Shown: positions 18,802 to 27,637 of the stretch, one piece after another
Numbering within the stretch: position 1 is the stretch's first letter
Layout of the letters: every line of letters starts with the position of its first letter
Assembly (NCBI GenBank): GCA_035765895.1
Contig: DASTWL010000034.1
Coordinates: 113,045 to 177,044 of the forward strand
Source of the DNA: Verrucomicrobiia bacterium
Lineage (GTDB): Bacteria; Verrucomicrobiota; Verrucomicrobiia; Limisphaerales; DSYF01
Direction of reading: 5' to 3'
DNA: 64,000 nt
The notes under the pieces: model-generated
Database searches by the model: none
Told to the model about the DNA's origin: nothing
Seen by the model: the letters and a program-made list of their open reading frames with translations, nothing else
Program-made: the position numbers and the translations under genes

Positions 18802-20286
18802 TCACTGGGTGGTTGTAGCCGTGGTGTTGGTGGTGATATTGGCGCGCGGTATCGAAAAGGGACTGCCACCTCCGCTGCCGCCGCCTTGCAATACCAGCCA
18901 TTCCAAGTCCTGAATGGATACATCCGTCGGAAACACGACAGGCGGATTGGTTGTGCCATCGAATGACCCCCAGATGAAACCCGCCAAAGAATTGATGGTG
19001 GAGAACGCCGAGGAGGCGCCGTCGGCTGGATAATAGCCTTGTAACCCATACATATAGGGTCCCAATTTGCTATAGGTAAAGAAAACGGAACCCTGAATCA
19101 CGCCGGGGCCATCCAACGTGGTGGACCCATTTATGGCATCATTGTTTGCCCATCCACTGGTATCGGTTCGGCGGAACAAAATTGGAACGCCGTCTGACAA
19201 CCCCAAGTCCGCCGCGGCAAAGACGATGTCCGGCTGGTCAACAACTCGCTGAATATTCTGACTCTTGAGGACGGAATTCGTGTAGTAGAAGTCCGTGTAG
19301 GTGTTGGTTTCGACCTGAAAATAGCCAACGCCAACAAGGGAATCATATCTGACCTGCTTGAACGTGATCTTGTCCACCCCGCCGCGCAGCGCCAAACTCA
19401 CCACACTGTTCGAGCCATTGGCATTGGTGCCACCGGCGGGCTGCCAGGGCGAGGAGGATCCGCCGGCCACGGAATTGCTCGACAGGCTTTCATACTGAAT
19501 GTTGGACGGCAGATAAAGGTAACGCAGCCCGCCCACATCATCGCGCGTCAGGCCGGTAAAAAAATAACCCGGATGAAGGCGGAAATCCCCCAAATCGGAC
19601 GGCGTTGTCGCGTCATCAATGCCGCTCGCCACCGTGTTGAAGCCGTAGGAGAGCCCGTCTGCACGAAATTCGATGGCATCAGCAAACTGCGGCGCAGGGT
19701 CTTGATAGACCGGGTCGATGATGGCGAATTCATACAAAACCCCGTTCACATAGCTGGAGTAGTTCCACGTGATCGGGTCAAAATTTCGCTTCACCACCGT
19801 GTAGTAGTCGATGTTCTGGACGGTCTGCTTGCTGCGCAAAGTCCACACGTAACGTTCAGCGCTCGCCAATCCCATTTCCTCCAGCAACGCCGACAGCGTA
19901 AGCGACTTCAAATCCATGATCCCCAGGGCCTGCGCGGTATAGTTGGGCCGGGTCGTATCCGTGGGAAACTCCGCCAAATTGGAACTCATTTGCGAAACCG
20001 GCGGAAGCGCATTCAAGATCGTCAACGCCCGGTCAATCGCATTGGTGCCTTTGGGGCCGAAAAAATTCCAGAAGGATTCGTCGTAACCGTAGTAAATGGT
20101 CTTGATGTTCCAACGATATTCCTCGCCGATGTTCATCGGCCCGCCAATATCCGTGTCCAACGGGTTGTAACCAATTTCCGTCGTCTGCCACGCGGCATAA
20201 GGCCCAAGCAGCGCAAAGGCTGAAGCTGACGTGGCCGCACCCACCGCAGCCAGGACGAGAAGAAGTCGCTTATACTTGGCGAACAT
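18802..20286 (-). CDS. Exported lineage-specific protein, weakly matrixin-like, function unknown
   Basis: 494 residues starting at an ATG with a signal peptide (MFAKYKRLLLVLAAVGAATS, cleaved after SAFA). The N-terminal half contains a WNIKTIYYGYDESF strand and a helix-rich section about progressive naming of residues 85-150 ending in ALLEEMGL. A later segment, GLTRDDVGGLRYLYLP, recalls the LS..D..GI..LYG element of matrixin-type metalloproteases. No HExxH is present, so if the fold is related it is probably not catalytic; this is a weak inference. The gene begins 8 bases after the stop of 20295-21965 and is followed 39 bases later by the 964-residue protein gene, so the three are probably co-transcribed. 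It lacks the C-terminal module of its neighbours. I do not recognise a named family. Confidence 0.65.
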   Translation of the reverse strand: MFAKYKRLLLVLAAVGAATSASAFALLGPYAAWQTTEIGYNPLDTDIGGPMNIGEEYRWNIKTIYYGYDESFWNFFGPKGTNAIDRALTILNALPPVSQMSSNLAEFPTDTTRPNYTAQALGIMDLKSLTLSALLEEMGLASAERYVWTLRSKQTVQNIDYYTVVKRNFDPITWNYSSYVNGVLYEFAIIDPVYQDPAPQFADAIEFRADGLSYGFNTVASGIDDATTPSDLGDFRLHPGYFFTGLTRDDVGGLRYLYLPSNIQYESLSSNSVAGGSSSPWQPAGGTNANGSNSVVSLALRGGVDKITFKQVRYDSLVGVGYFQVETNTYTDFYYTNSVLKSQNIQRVVDQPDIVFAAADLGLSDGVPILFRRTDTSGWANNDAINGSTTLDGPGVIQGSVFFTYSKLGPYMYGLQGYYPADGASSAFSTINSLAGFIWGSFDGTTNPPVVFPTDVSIQDLEWLVLQGGGSGGGSPFSIPRANITTNTTATTTQ

Positions 20287-20294
20287 AAAATGAG

Positions 20295-21965
20295 TTATTC
20301 AACGCGAACCACCCGGAAAATACCCGCCGTGGCCAGATTATTAATGGTCACCGCATCACCATAACCCGCTGCGGTGCGCGGAGCCCCATAATCCGACCAG
20401 TTGACATAATCCGTGGAAACTTGAACCTGATACACACTCCCGGGCTGCGTATTCCAAGAGATCTTCAATCCCCCGGCCGCCTGATTAATGGAAACTTGAA
20501 TCAAGTCGTAAGCCCGGCCCATCAAATCGAAACTCGTCCCAGCCACAAACGAAGTCCATGTCACCAAAAAACGACTGATGCCATCCGAGCAAACGGCCGG
20601 TTGCAACTGGCGCCCGGCGGTCGTTGTGTTGACCCGGAATTCGACACCCGCCAGTTTTCCGGAATTGCTGAAAAACTGGCCGTAAACCCCTTCCCAAGCC
20701 GCATCCTGTCCCATGCTCACCCACGTGGCCAGGTAGCTAGGCCCAAACGCGCTGAGCTTTGGAGAATACTGATTGCCATAGACCATGGTGTTCAGCCGGA
20801 AGGGTGACGCCACCACAGAGGCGGTCTGACCGCTGCCGCCAGCGCTGCTTACGTTGAAGATTTCCGCCATGACATCCCAACTGCTCCCAGGATAAGCCGA
20901 ACCGCTGAAGGTTCCCGTAATTTGCTGCCGCGGCACATTGAGCTCGGACCAAGCCACGGCAAACCCGCCATCGGGTGACGCCGCAATATCCGGATGCGCA
21001 CAAATGGCGTTGCCCGTGTTGACCAAAAATTCACCGCCGACTGCGTTCCCGGCGGAATTGAAGAGGCGCCCAAACGCATCAACGCTCGTCAGATTGCGTT
21101 CCAGCTCCGAAATCCAAACCACGACGAAGCCACCGTCCTTGAGCGCAGCCACAGCAGGCGAGCGCTGGTTGTTCGCCGTGAAATCGTTGATGCGGAATTC
21201 CGGACCCAGCTTCCCACCAGCCGCGGTGAACCGCTGTCCGAAGATGCCCTGGTAGCTGCCATCCTGTCCGTCGCTGGCCCAGACAACGATCACGCTCCCA
21301 TCTGCCAGCGTGGCCACCGCCGGGTCGATTTGAAAGCTGTTCGTGTAGGTGTTTACCATCACGTCATTGGCAACGAAATTGGTGCCGGTGGGATTGAGAA
21401 AACGGGCAAAAATTTTCTGAAAACCCACGGTTCCGCCCTGCCACACGATCACCGCGCCACCGTTTTGCAGCAATGCCACCCGCGGCTTTTCCTGGTCACC
21501 TGCGGCGATGGAATTCACGCGAAAAATTCCGCCCGCCGCCATCAGCCCCGGGTTCAGCCGCGAGGCCCGAATGCCCAGACCGTTGCCGTCCGCATTGTTG
21601 TCCTGCCAGACCAGCACGCCGCCGTTGGTGTTGACGGCGGCTTGCGGCCAGGTTTGCTCACCGAGCAAATTGCCGACAATTGGGTATTCGTTCCCACCCG
21701 GAGAAAAGGCATTTTGAGCGCCTGCCAAAAACGGAAGCAGCAGCAGACAACTCGCCGCTCCAAGACGCCCGACGGAGCGTAGCGCGCATGACACCGATTT
21801 TGGGCGGTTTGCAATGAATGGCGACAGCGCGCCCACAAGGCGTGGAACAACGCAAGCCGCACCGCTGCAAAAAATAGCGATTCTGCGCATGGAATTTGGC
21901 GATGATGTAATCTGTGTGCGAACACTACCAAGCACAACAGGGCCTGTCCAAACTTTCTTGGTCAT
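20295..21965 (-). CDS. Exported beta-propeller-like repeat protein with C-terminal surface module
   Basis: Up to 556 residues. Repeats of about 60 residues follow the pattern F.VN......PAVA.L.DGG.VVVW.S..QDGS..GI.GQRF and are visible at least five times between about residues 90 and 460. Such repeats are common in bacterial surface proteins and probably form a beta-propeller. The final ~75 residues (GLKISWNTQPGSVYQV... to GIFRVVRVE) match the C-terminal module of neighbouring exported proteins. The start is uncertain. The ATG at 21965 overlaps the upstream stop as ATGA, but the hydrophobic signal (ASCLLLLPFLAGAQ) lies near residue 60, so an internal ATG at 21890 or GTG at 21794 may be the true start. 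It is the first exported protein after the exonuclease gene. Confidence 0.68.
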   Translation of the reverse strand: MTKKVWTGPVVLGSVRTQITSSPNSMRRIAIFCSGAACVVPRLVGALSPFIANRPKSVSCALRSVGRLGAASCLLLLPFLAGAQNAFSPGGNEYPIVGNLLGEQTWPQAAVNTNGGVLVWQDNNADGNGLGIRASRLNPGLMAAGGIFRVNSIAAGDQEKPRVALLQNGGAVIVWQGGTVGFQKIFARFLNPTGTNFVANDVMVNTYTNSFQIDPAVATLADGSVIVVWASDGQDGSYQGIFGQRFTAAGGKLGPEFRINDFTANNQRSPAVAALKDGGFVVVWISELERNLTSVDAFGRLFNSAGNAVGGEFLVNTGNAICAHPDIAASPDGGFAVAWSELNVPRQQITGTFSGSAYPGSSWDVMAEIFNVSSAGGSGQTASVVASPFRLNTMVYGNQYSPKLSAFGPSYLATWVSMGQDAAWEGVYGQFFSNSGKLAGVEFRVNTTTAGRQLQPAVCSDGISRFLVTWTSFVAGTSFDLMGRAYDLIQVSINQAAGGLKISWNTQPGSVYQVQVSTDYVNWSDYGAPRTAAGYGDAVTINNLATAGIFRVVRVE

Positions 21966-22861
21966 GCTCCGTTCAGTGCTCCGAACAACTCCCCTTGGCG
22001 GGCGCGCAACGCCGCAACGTCCGCCGCAAGGCTCTTAAATCCCCAGCGTTGAAACTGGCCAAACAACTTTTCCAAGTCCGCACCCCGGTTGATCAAGTCA
22101 TCCCATCGGCTCAATCCGGGCACGGCGGCGTCCAGCCGGATCAACGCCTGGTTGCGTCTCACCGCCGCTTCCGCTTCCGCAAGGGAAGTTCGCAAACGCT
22201 CCGATGACACCTCGGCCAGGCGTGCGTAAATCGCGTCCAGACTGCCAAACCTTTGCAGTAACCCGGCCGCAGTCTTGGGCCCAACTCCCGCCACGCCGGG
22301 AATGTTGTCCACCGCGTCGCCAATCAGGCTGAGCCAGTCCACAATTTGAGGCGGCCTGACCCCGGTCTTGTTTTGCACATCGGATTCATCCCAAATCCGC
22401 TCGGACTTGTCAGCGGGATTGAGGAGACCAATGGCGGGACCGATCAATTGAAAAAAATCCTTGTCCGAACTGGCGATGACCGCCTTGGCGTCGTGCCGGG
22501 CCGCCTGCCAGGCGAAGGTGGCGATAATGTCGTCGGCTTCGACTCCAGGGTGTTGCAGCGAGGGGATTCCGGCAGCTTCCAAGTATTCCTGAATGTTGCC
22601 AATCTGCGTTTCCAAGTCATCCGGCATCGGGGGCCGCTGCGCCTTGTAGCCGGGCAGCGCCGCCATCCGCTCCGCGCTCAGCCCGCCATCCCATATCACC
22701 GCCAAGTGCGATGGCGCCACCAACATGCGCAGCCGGGCGAACATCTTGACGAAACCGTAGATGGCATTCGTCGCCTTGCCGTCCGGAGCATTTAATTTGC
22801 GAATGGCGTAGAAGGCCCGATACGCGTAGGCATGGCCATCGACCAGAAGCAGGGTTGCCAT
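21962..22861 (-). CDS. Stand-alone 5'-3' exonuclease (PolA N-terminal-domain type)
   Basis: 299 residues from the ATG at 22861; a TTG at 22870 is possible. This corresponds to the 5' nuclease domain of DNA polymerase I without the polymerase. The acidic active-site blocks are visible: LLLVDGHAYAYRAFYAI at the N terminus, GVEADDIIATFAW near 110, and SSDKDFFQL near 135. A helix-hairpin-helix DNA-binding element, GDAVDNIPGVAGVGPKTA, lies near 185. The family cleaves 5' flaps and RNA primers, and this length is normal for the free-standing form. It is cytoplasmic, yet sits 64 bases after the secretin gene and overlaps the exported-protein gene by ATGA, so it is probably part of the same long transcription unit without functional linkage. 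Confidence 0.88.
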   Translation of the reverse strand: MATLLLVDGHAYAYRAFYAIRKLNAPDGKATNAIYGFVKMFARLRMLVAPSHLAVIWDGGLSAERMAALPGYKAQRPPMPDDLETQIGNIQEYLEAAGIPSLQHPGVEADDIIATFAWQAARHDAKAVIASSDKDFFQLIGPAIGLLNPADKSERIWDESDVQNKTGVRPPQIVDWLSLIGDAVDNIPGVAGVGPKTAAGLLQRFGSLDAIYARLAEVSSERLRTSLAEAEAAVRRNQALIRLDAAVPGLSRWDDLINRGADLEKLFGQFQRWGFKSLAADVAALRARQGELFGALNGA

Positions 22862-22925
22862 TTTCAACAAACCCTTTCTTCACCTTTCGATCGATGCCAG
22901 CGGCGCCGCAATCAGGGCAGGCAAT

Positions 22926-25781
22926 TTACTTGGCGCCGGCGCTGCCATCCTGAACCACCGGCCGCTGCGGAGGAATCACCCGTTGGGCAAACGGAAGCTG
23001 GTCATCGGTGTGAACACGGTTGCCGGCAGGATCAATGATTGTAGGCGTGACGAAAATCACCAGATCCTTCTTCTGCGTCACGTTCGACTCGCTCCGGAAG
23101 AACCGGCCAAAGAAAGGCACATCACCCAGCACCGGGACCTTGTCCTTGGTCTTGCTCACGTTTTCCGAGAGCAGCCCGCCCAGCACGATGGTTTGTCCAT
23201 CCCAAATGACCGAGGTTGTCGTCACCTGCCGCACTCGGAAGTGAGGCAGCGGCAACTGGGCGGTCAACGGCAGGCCAACGCCGCCGGCGCCGCTGGAGAC
23301 CGACTGCGCCTGCGGGATGAAGCCGCCCGGGTCGTCATAGCCGATGAACTCGGTAATGGTGGGAATAATAACCATCTGAATGGTAAAACCATCCGCCGAC
23401 ACGTAAGGAATGACATCCAACACCGGACCGAAAGGCAGGGGCTGCGTATTGTAATTCAGGGTGGAACCGACCACGCCACCACCACCGCCATTGTTGGCCC
23501 CGAGCGTATTATTGCCACCGCCACTGGAATTTTGATTCAAATCGTTTCCGGTCACAATGGTGCGAATGTCCACGACCTGAAGCTGCGCCTGCCGGCCGCT
23601 TACCGTCGTGACATCAGGTGCGCTCAGCAGCTCAACGCCCTCGCGTTGTTCCAGCGCGCGCACCACCATGCGGAATTGCGGATCGGTCAGAATGCCGGTC
23701 AACGTTGCAACCGCCGGCGCATTCGCGGCGTTGCGCAATCCGGACGTCAGCAACTGATCGGAAGCTGCCGGTGGCAGCAGGTTTTCAGTGGATGTTCCTG
23801 GAAAGAACCCGTTCGGATTGGCAGCCGTCGGAGCACCATTGTAAGAAGGCGCCGTTCCGCCTTGGGCACCGATCGCACCGCCATTCATGAGAACGTTGCC
23901 AAGATACCAATCGAAACCGAACGCGCGTGTGTCATTCTGCGTCACTTCCGCAAACTTGGCACGGATGTTCACCTGCGGCGGCGCGATATCCAGCACTTGC
24001 ACCGCTTGTTCGATGATGTCCAAATCTTGCAGGGTGGCACGAACGATCAGGGTGCCTTGACGGTCGTTGAAAAACACGGTCTTTGGCGGCGTCAGGTCAA
24101 CGCCAAGACTCACAAAAAAGGCGCGCACGGCTTGTTGCACCACGGCCACACCTTGCGGCTGGGTGATGAAGGACAAGCCACCGCCGCCCTGTTGTCCGGC
24201 ATTGCCACCGCCGATGGCACCGACACCACCAACTCCGCCAGCACCCGTTGCGCCACCGCCGCCAAGCGATGTGCCGCCGAACAGCGTGCTGCCCCCGCCG
24301 TAGCCACCACCACCACCACCGCCACCTCCGCCATAGCCACCACCGCCACCGTAGCCCCCTGCACTGCCACCCGCCACGCTTACGCGCGGCACAATCATGG
24401 TTGAACCACCCTGGCCGCCGACACCGCCGCCACCACCGCCGCCGTAGCTGCCGCCACCGCTGTTGCCGCCGCTGCCCGAGCTGGTTTGAACGTCACCAAA
24501 GGGAACCCCCTGCACGTTTTCCAACCCCATCCAGAAGGTGTTGGGATTTACCTTGAAGGTGCGGGTGTAAAGAGGCGTCGTTTCCTGGGCCTTCAGCGAG
24601 AACAAAACACCCCAGTCCTCGATGGAATATTTGATGGGGCGATCCGCGACGCGGACAATGATGTCCAGCAAATCCTGCAACCGAATATCGGCGAGCGGAG
24701 GATTGATTTTGATGGAGATGCTGCTCATGTCCACCGGTTCGGCCGCCACTGGCGCGGCCGCTACTGGCAACTGCGTAACCGGGTCGATTGTTGTCGCGGC
24801 CGCCTGAATCGGCGCTGCGGCCGTGTCGGCATTCGCGCTCATGAGGAAGTTGATGCCCTTCTTGTCCGGATCGCGGCGTTTGGCTTCTTCGCCCAGGTTG
24901 CGGAGGACTTCGCTGAGGGGCAACCCGTCATACATGACCGAATCGAGGTAAATGCGGTCGAGTTTGGAGATGATCTCCTGCCGGCGTTTGCTGGTGTAAA
25001 CCAGATTGGTGTTCGCCATCGGATTCGGCACGGGGAGAGATTCCCGGGAAGTCGGCATTTCCCACGCGTTTTCCACGTCCAAAATGCGCTGCTTGGTTTG
25101 GATCTCGCGCTTGAGGATCGAGTTGGCCTGCCGCTTCTCCTTGATGAGGCTGGTGTAGTAGGCGGCCGCGAAATTGCCCGGCTCATCCTTCATCACCTGG
25201 TCCAACATTGCCTCCGCCTCGTCATACTTGCCGTTTTCGTAAAGCAGCTTGGCGTCCTGAACTTTGGTGGAGTTGTCCACGCGGTTCGTGGTCCAGCCGG
25301 GCACGCGGGTGAGCATTTCCTTGCTCGGCATCAGCCCTTTCATCTCGTCCAGCAGCTTGTCATTTTCGCGCTTGAATTCGATGGCCTCGGTATTGGTGGG
25401 GTTGACGCGCAAGACCCGGGAAACTTGCACGTCGGCTTCGCGCGGGTCGTGGCGCTTTTGCGCCGCCTTGGCGAGCGTCATGCGGACGTTGGTCAATCCC
25501 TGAACGACCGTCACCGTTTCGGCGTCAATGCCATTGGGGCCGATGCTTTGAACCAGTCCGAGGCAGTCTTCGTAGAGTTTGGCTGCGGAGGCCAGGTCAC
25601 CCCGCCGTTCGGTGTCTTGCGCCTTGGCAAGCTTCTGGCGCAGCAGGATGGTGTCGGCTTGACGTTTGACCGCTTCTTGCACGGCCGCGTCCGTGTCCGC
25701 AGTCACTGTCTGCGCGGGCAAACCAACGGGGCTGACGACGAGCAAGGCCAAGCCAACAGAAATGCCGATTTTTCTAATCAT
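22926..25781 (-). CDS. Secretin, Amuc_1098-like type IV pilus outer-membrane protein
   Basis: 951 residues. A signal peptide (to about residue 23) is followed by a TPR-like helical region (about 35-215) of the form LYENGKYDEAEAMLDQVM. Secretin N-domains follow (about 270-420 and 540-600). The secretin core (about 600-940) ends in the diagnostic WDGQTIVLGGLL and KVPVLGDVPFFGRFFRS blocks and KKDLVIFVTPTIID. Secretins form the outer-membrane ring for pilus or type II machines. The length, the TPR start and the position after PilM-, Amuc_1100- and Amuc_1099-like genes match the Akkermansia Amuc_1098 family. Oddity: a glycine-rich stretch of roughly 100 residues (about 433-540) is inserted between the N-domains. 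Confidence 0.9.
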   Translation of the reverse strand: MIRKIGISVGLALLVVSPVGLPAQTVTADTDAAVQEAVKRQADTILLRQKLAKAQDTERRGDLASAAKLYEDCLGLVQSIGPNGIDAETVTVVQGLTNVRMTLAKAAQKRHDPREADVQVSRVLRVNPTNTEAIEFKRENDKLLDEMKGLMPSKEMLTRVPGWTTNRVDNSTKVQDAKLLYENGKYDEAEAMLDQVMKDEPGNFAAAYYTSLIKEKRQANSILKREIQTKQRILDVENAWEMPTSRESLPVPNPMANTNLVYTSKRRQEIISKLDRIYLDSVMYDGLPLSEVLRNLGEEAKRRDPDKKGINFLMSANADTAAAPIQAAATTIDPVTQLPVAAAPVAAEPVDMSSISIKINPPLADIRLQDLLDIIVRVADRPIKYSIEDWGVLFSLKAQETTPLYTRTFKVNPNTFWMGLENVQGVPFGDVQTSSGSGGNSGGGSYGGGGGGGVGGQGGSTMIVPRVSVAGGSAGGYGGGGGYGGGGGGGGGGYGGGSTLFGGTSLGGGGATGAGGVGGVGAIGGGNAGQQGGGGLSFITQPQGVAVVQQAVRAFFVSLGVDLTPPKTVFFNDRQGTLIVRATLQDLDIIEQAVQVLDIAPPQVNIRAKFAEVTQNDTRAFGFDWYLGNVLMNGGAIGAQGGTAPSYNGAPTAANPNGFFPGTSTENLLPPAASDQLLTSGLRNAANAPAVATLTGILTDPQFRMVVRALEQREGVELLSAPDVTTVSGRQAQLQVVDIRTIVTGNDLNQNSSGGGNNTLGANNGGGGGVVGSTLNYNTQPLPFGPVLDVIPYVSADGFTIQMVIIPTITEFIGYDDPGGFIPQAQSVSSGAGGVGLPLTAQLPLPHFRVRQVTTTSVIWDGQTIVLGGLLSENVSKTKDKVPVLGDVPFFGRFFRSESNVTQKKDLVIFVTPTIIDPAGNRVHTDDQLPFAQRVIPPQRPVVQDGSAGAK
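24172..24480 (-). repeat. Low-complexity GGN codon tract inside the secretin gene
   Basis: On the plus strand this stretch is dominated by irregular ccacc/gccgcc triplets, reading as Gly, Tyr, Ser and Gln on the coding strand (for example GYGGGGGYGGGGGGGGGGYG). The units are 3-12 bases long, in frame and imperfect, which suggests slippage-driven growth and possible length variation between strains. There is no spacer structure of the CRISPR kind. Confidence 0.75.
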
Positions 25782-25814
25782 GGGATCGCTTCTATTTTCT
25801 CCGCCGCGTCCAAA

Positions 25815-26609
25815 TCAAGGCTTCACGTCCATTCGAACGGTGGTCTTTTTTCCGGAACGCGCCGAAACTACAACTTCGGTCTCGTTGATAGCAACGATAT
25901 TGTATTCTTCGCTGGCGAATGTGAGCTTGTCGCCCACCCGGCGGTTGGGCCAGGAACGATTCTCGGGCGGATACTTCAAATCCGCGAGATAGCCATCGAT
26001 GCGCTTGAAGGGCTTGTTGCGCGCCACGGTGATCTCGTCATCCGAATCAGCCAGATCAATGACCAGGTCGGTGGGATTTTGCGCCGGGCCTTTGATGCCC
26101 GTTAGTGTGAAAAACTCGGTCTTGGTGTCGATCGACGCGTAGGTTTGCCGCTTGCGCCGGTCGGCCAGCTTTTCGGCCGCCTGCCGCTCGATGCCAATGG
26201 CGTAACGCGCACCGGTTTCGTTGGTGATCACGTTGTCGAAACTGATGATGGTGTAGAGCGGCGCGGTGCGGACGACCAACAGCGCGGCGGGTCCGATTTC
26301 ATTGCCGCTTTGCACCTTCAACGGCCGCCCGTCGGTGGTTTTTTGCCAGAGCACCGGGTTGAACAACCGGTGGCCCGTGGAGAAATCCAGCATCATCGGG
26401 GACTCAGCCCGCTTCAACGAAGCCTGCGCCAAGGTGAGGTCCACCGGCGGCAGTGGTTTGATTTGCGGATTCAAGATGCGGTTCCGCGTCTCCTGCATCA
26501 GTTCCTTTTCGCTGGCGATTTTCAGCGGCAGGAAGGCCACCGCCACCGCCAAGCCGAGCAGCACCACGCCCAGCAAAACCTTCTCCCAGTTCTTTTTGAT
26601 GAAATCCAT
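25815..26609 (-). CDS. Amuc_1099-like pilus-associated inner-membrane protein
   Basis: 264 residues. A single N-terminal transmembrane segment (about residues 10-27, VLLGVVLLGLAVAVAFLPL) is preceded by a short basic cytoplasmic tail (MDFIKKNWEK), so most of the protein faces the periplasm. The last 50 residues (RRVGDKLTFASEEYNIVAI... to VRMDVKP) form a small beta-rich domain. Position and topology fit Amuc_1099-type proteins, probably alignment-complex or PilP-like partners of the secretin. It begins 4 bases after the Amuc_1100-like stop and ends 33 bases before the secretin start. The assignment rests mainly on synteny and topology, so homology to Amuc_1099 needs a profile search. Confidence 0.68.
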   Translation of the reverse strand: MDFIKKNWEKVLLGVVLLGLAVAVAFLPLKIASEKELMQETRNRILNPQIKPLPPVDLTLAQASLKRAESPMMLDFSTGHRLFNPVLWQKTTDGRPLKVQSGNEIGPAALLVVRTAPLYTIISFDNVITNETGARYAIGIERQAAEKLADRRKRQTYASIDTKTEFFTLTGIKGPAQNPTDLVIDLADSDDEITVARNKPFKRIDGYLADLKYPPENRSWPNRRVGDKLTFASEEYNIVAINETEVVVSARSGKKTTVRMDVKP

Positions 26610-26613
26610 GGCG

Positions 26614-27636
26614 CTATTTCTTGGAGGTCAGCTTAACCACCTCGATCAACAAGGTTGCCCGAAGTTGTTTCTCATCGAGCAGCGTCGGCAACCCGCCCCG
26701 GCCGGGCACGGCCGTTGGCGCGGCCACCGGCGCATAAACGGGCCGCCGCGGATAACCGCCTTCGCCGGGAATGGCTCCGTAGCGCGCCCCGTAGCGGCGA
26801 TTCAAGGCGGATTCCGGCATTACGGGCGGCAGAACATAGGTTGGGGTTGCGAGGTCCACGTTCACGCCCGGCTCGCCTCCCATCATGCCCGTGGCCGCCG
26901 CCGGCTCCACGTTGATGCCGCGCACAATGAAGCCGTAAGGCGAGGAGGCGAAACCGGAGAGAACGCCGGCCAGCTCGGAACTGAAGCAACGGATGGAAAC
27001 CTCGTAAGGCGAAATCAAAGCAACGTCGTTGGTCACCGTCGTCCGATCCAAATAATCGGTGGTCGCCTGGGCCTCGTTGTCATGCACCGAAACCCGCTCG
27101 CGCCGGATGCCATCCAGGGCGTTGATGCGGGCGGCGAAGAGAATGTCGCAGATGGCCTTTACTTCGCCCAGCTGGGTCGCCAGCGGTGGCACTCCGGCGC
27201 GGTCAAACATAATCCGGTCCCGTTCGGCCGTGAATGAAAAGTAGTAGTTGGTGGCCAGCTCGACCCCGCCGCGGGCGGCCTCCTTGCGCATTTCGTCAAT
27301 GGTGCGCCGCAAGGCCCCCGCCAGCATGGCGTTGTTGATGTTGGTCGCATCCGGAATGCGGGGAATCGGCTTGAAGACTTTGGCGGTCTGCCCAATGAAC
27401 GCGCGCACTTCCTGTTGTTCCTGCCGCGCGGCTTTGATGTTGTCCGTCTTTTCGTTGCCGGGATGCGGGCTCTGCCGGTTCAAACGCTCGAGTTCGTGAT
27501 ATTCGGCATCAAGCTTCTCGAAGGCGGCAGCGTTTTTACCCATGCTGGAGTAGAGGTAAAAACCGGCCAGCCCCATCAGCGCCAGCGCCACGACGGCGCC
27601 GATGACGAACATCAGATTTCGCTTGATCCAGTCCAT
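26614..27636 (-). CDS. Amuc_1100-like pilus-associated membrane protein
   Basis: 340 residues. One N-terminal transmembrane helix (about 9-30, FVIGAVVALALMGLAGFYLY) is followed by a coiled-coil region (about 35-90, rich in Glu, Lys and Gln) and an alpha/beta periplasmic domain, then a Pro-rich linker and a short C-terminal strand (TLLIEVVKLTSKK). This TM, coiled-coil, ferredoxin-like layout is the PilO-type arrangement and matches the Akkermansia Amuc_1100 family, including the motif LATQLGEVKAICDILFAARI that parallels the LGFELKAI region. The gene starts one base after the PilM-like stop. The likely role is to bridge the cytoplasmic PilM ring to the periplasmic assembly. Confidence 0.75.
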   Translation of the reverse strand: MDWIKRNLMFVIGAVVALALMGLAGFYLYSSMGKNAAAFEKLDAEYHELERLNRQSPHPGNEKTDNIKAARQEQQEVRAFIGQTAKVFKPIPRIPDATNINNAMLAGALRRTIDEMRKEAARGGVELATNYYFSFTAERDRIMFDRAGVPPLATQLGEVKAICDILFAARINALDGIRRERVSVHDNEAQATTDYLDRTTVTNDVALISPYEVSIRCFSSELAGVLSGFASSPYGFIVRGINVEPAAATGMMGGEPGVNVDLATPTYVLPPVMPESALNRRYGARYGAIPGEGGYPRRPVYAPVAAPTAVPGRGGLPTLLDEKQLRATLLIEVVKLTSKK

Positions 27637-27637
27637 A

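Noticed and set aside
24172..24480. Short repeated units that could suggest a CRISPR array or satellite
   Set aside because: Units are 3-12 bases, in frame and without unique spacers; they encode the glycine-rich part of the secretin.
22983..26105. Long plus-strand frames opposite the secretin (22983-24404 and 24486-26105)
   Set aside because: They contain only low-complexity Arg/His-rich sequence opposite a strongly supported secretin.
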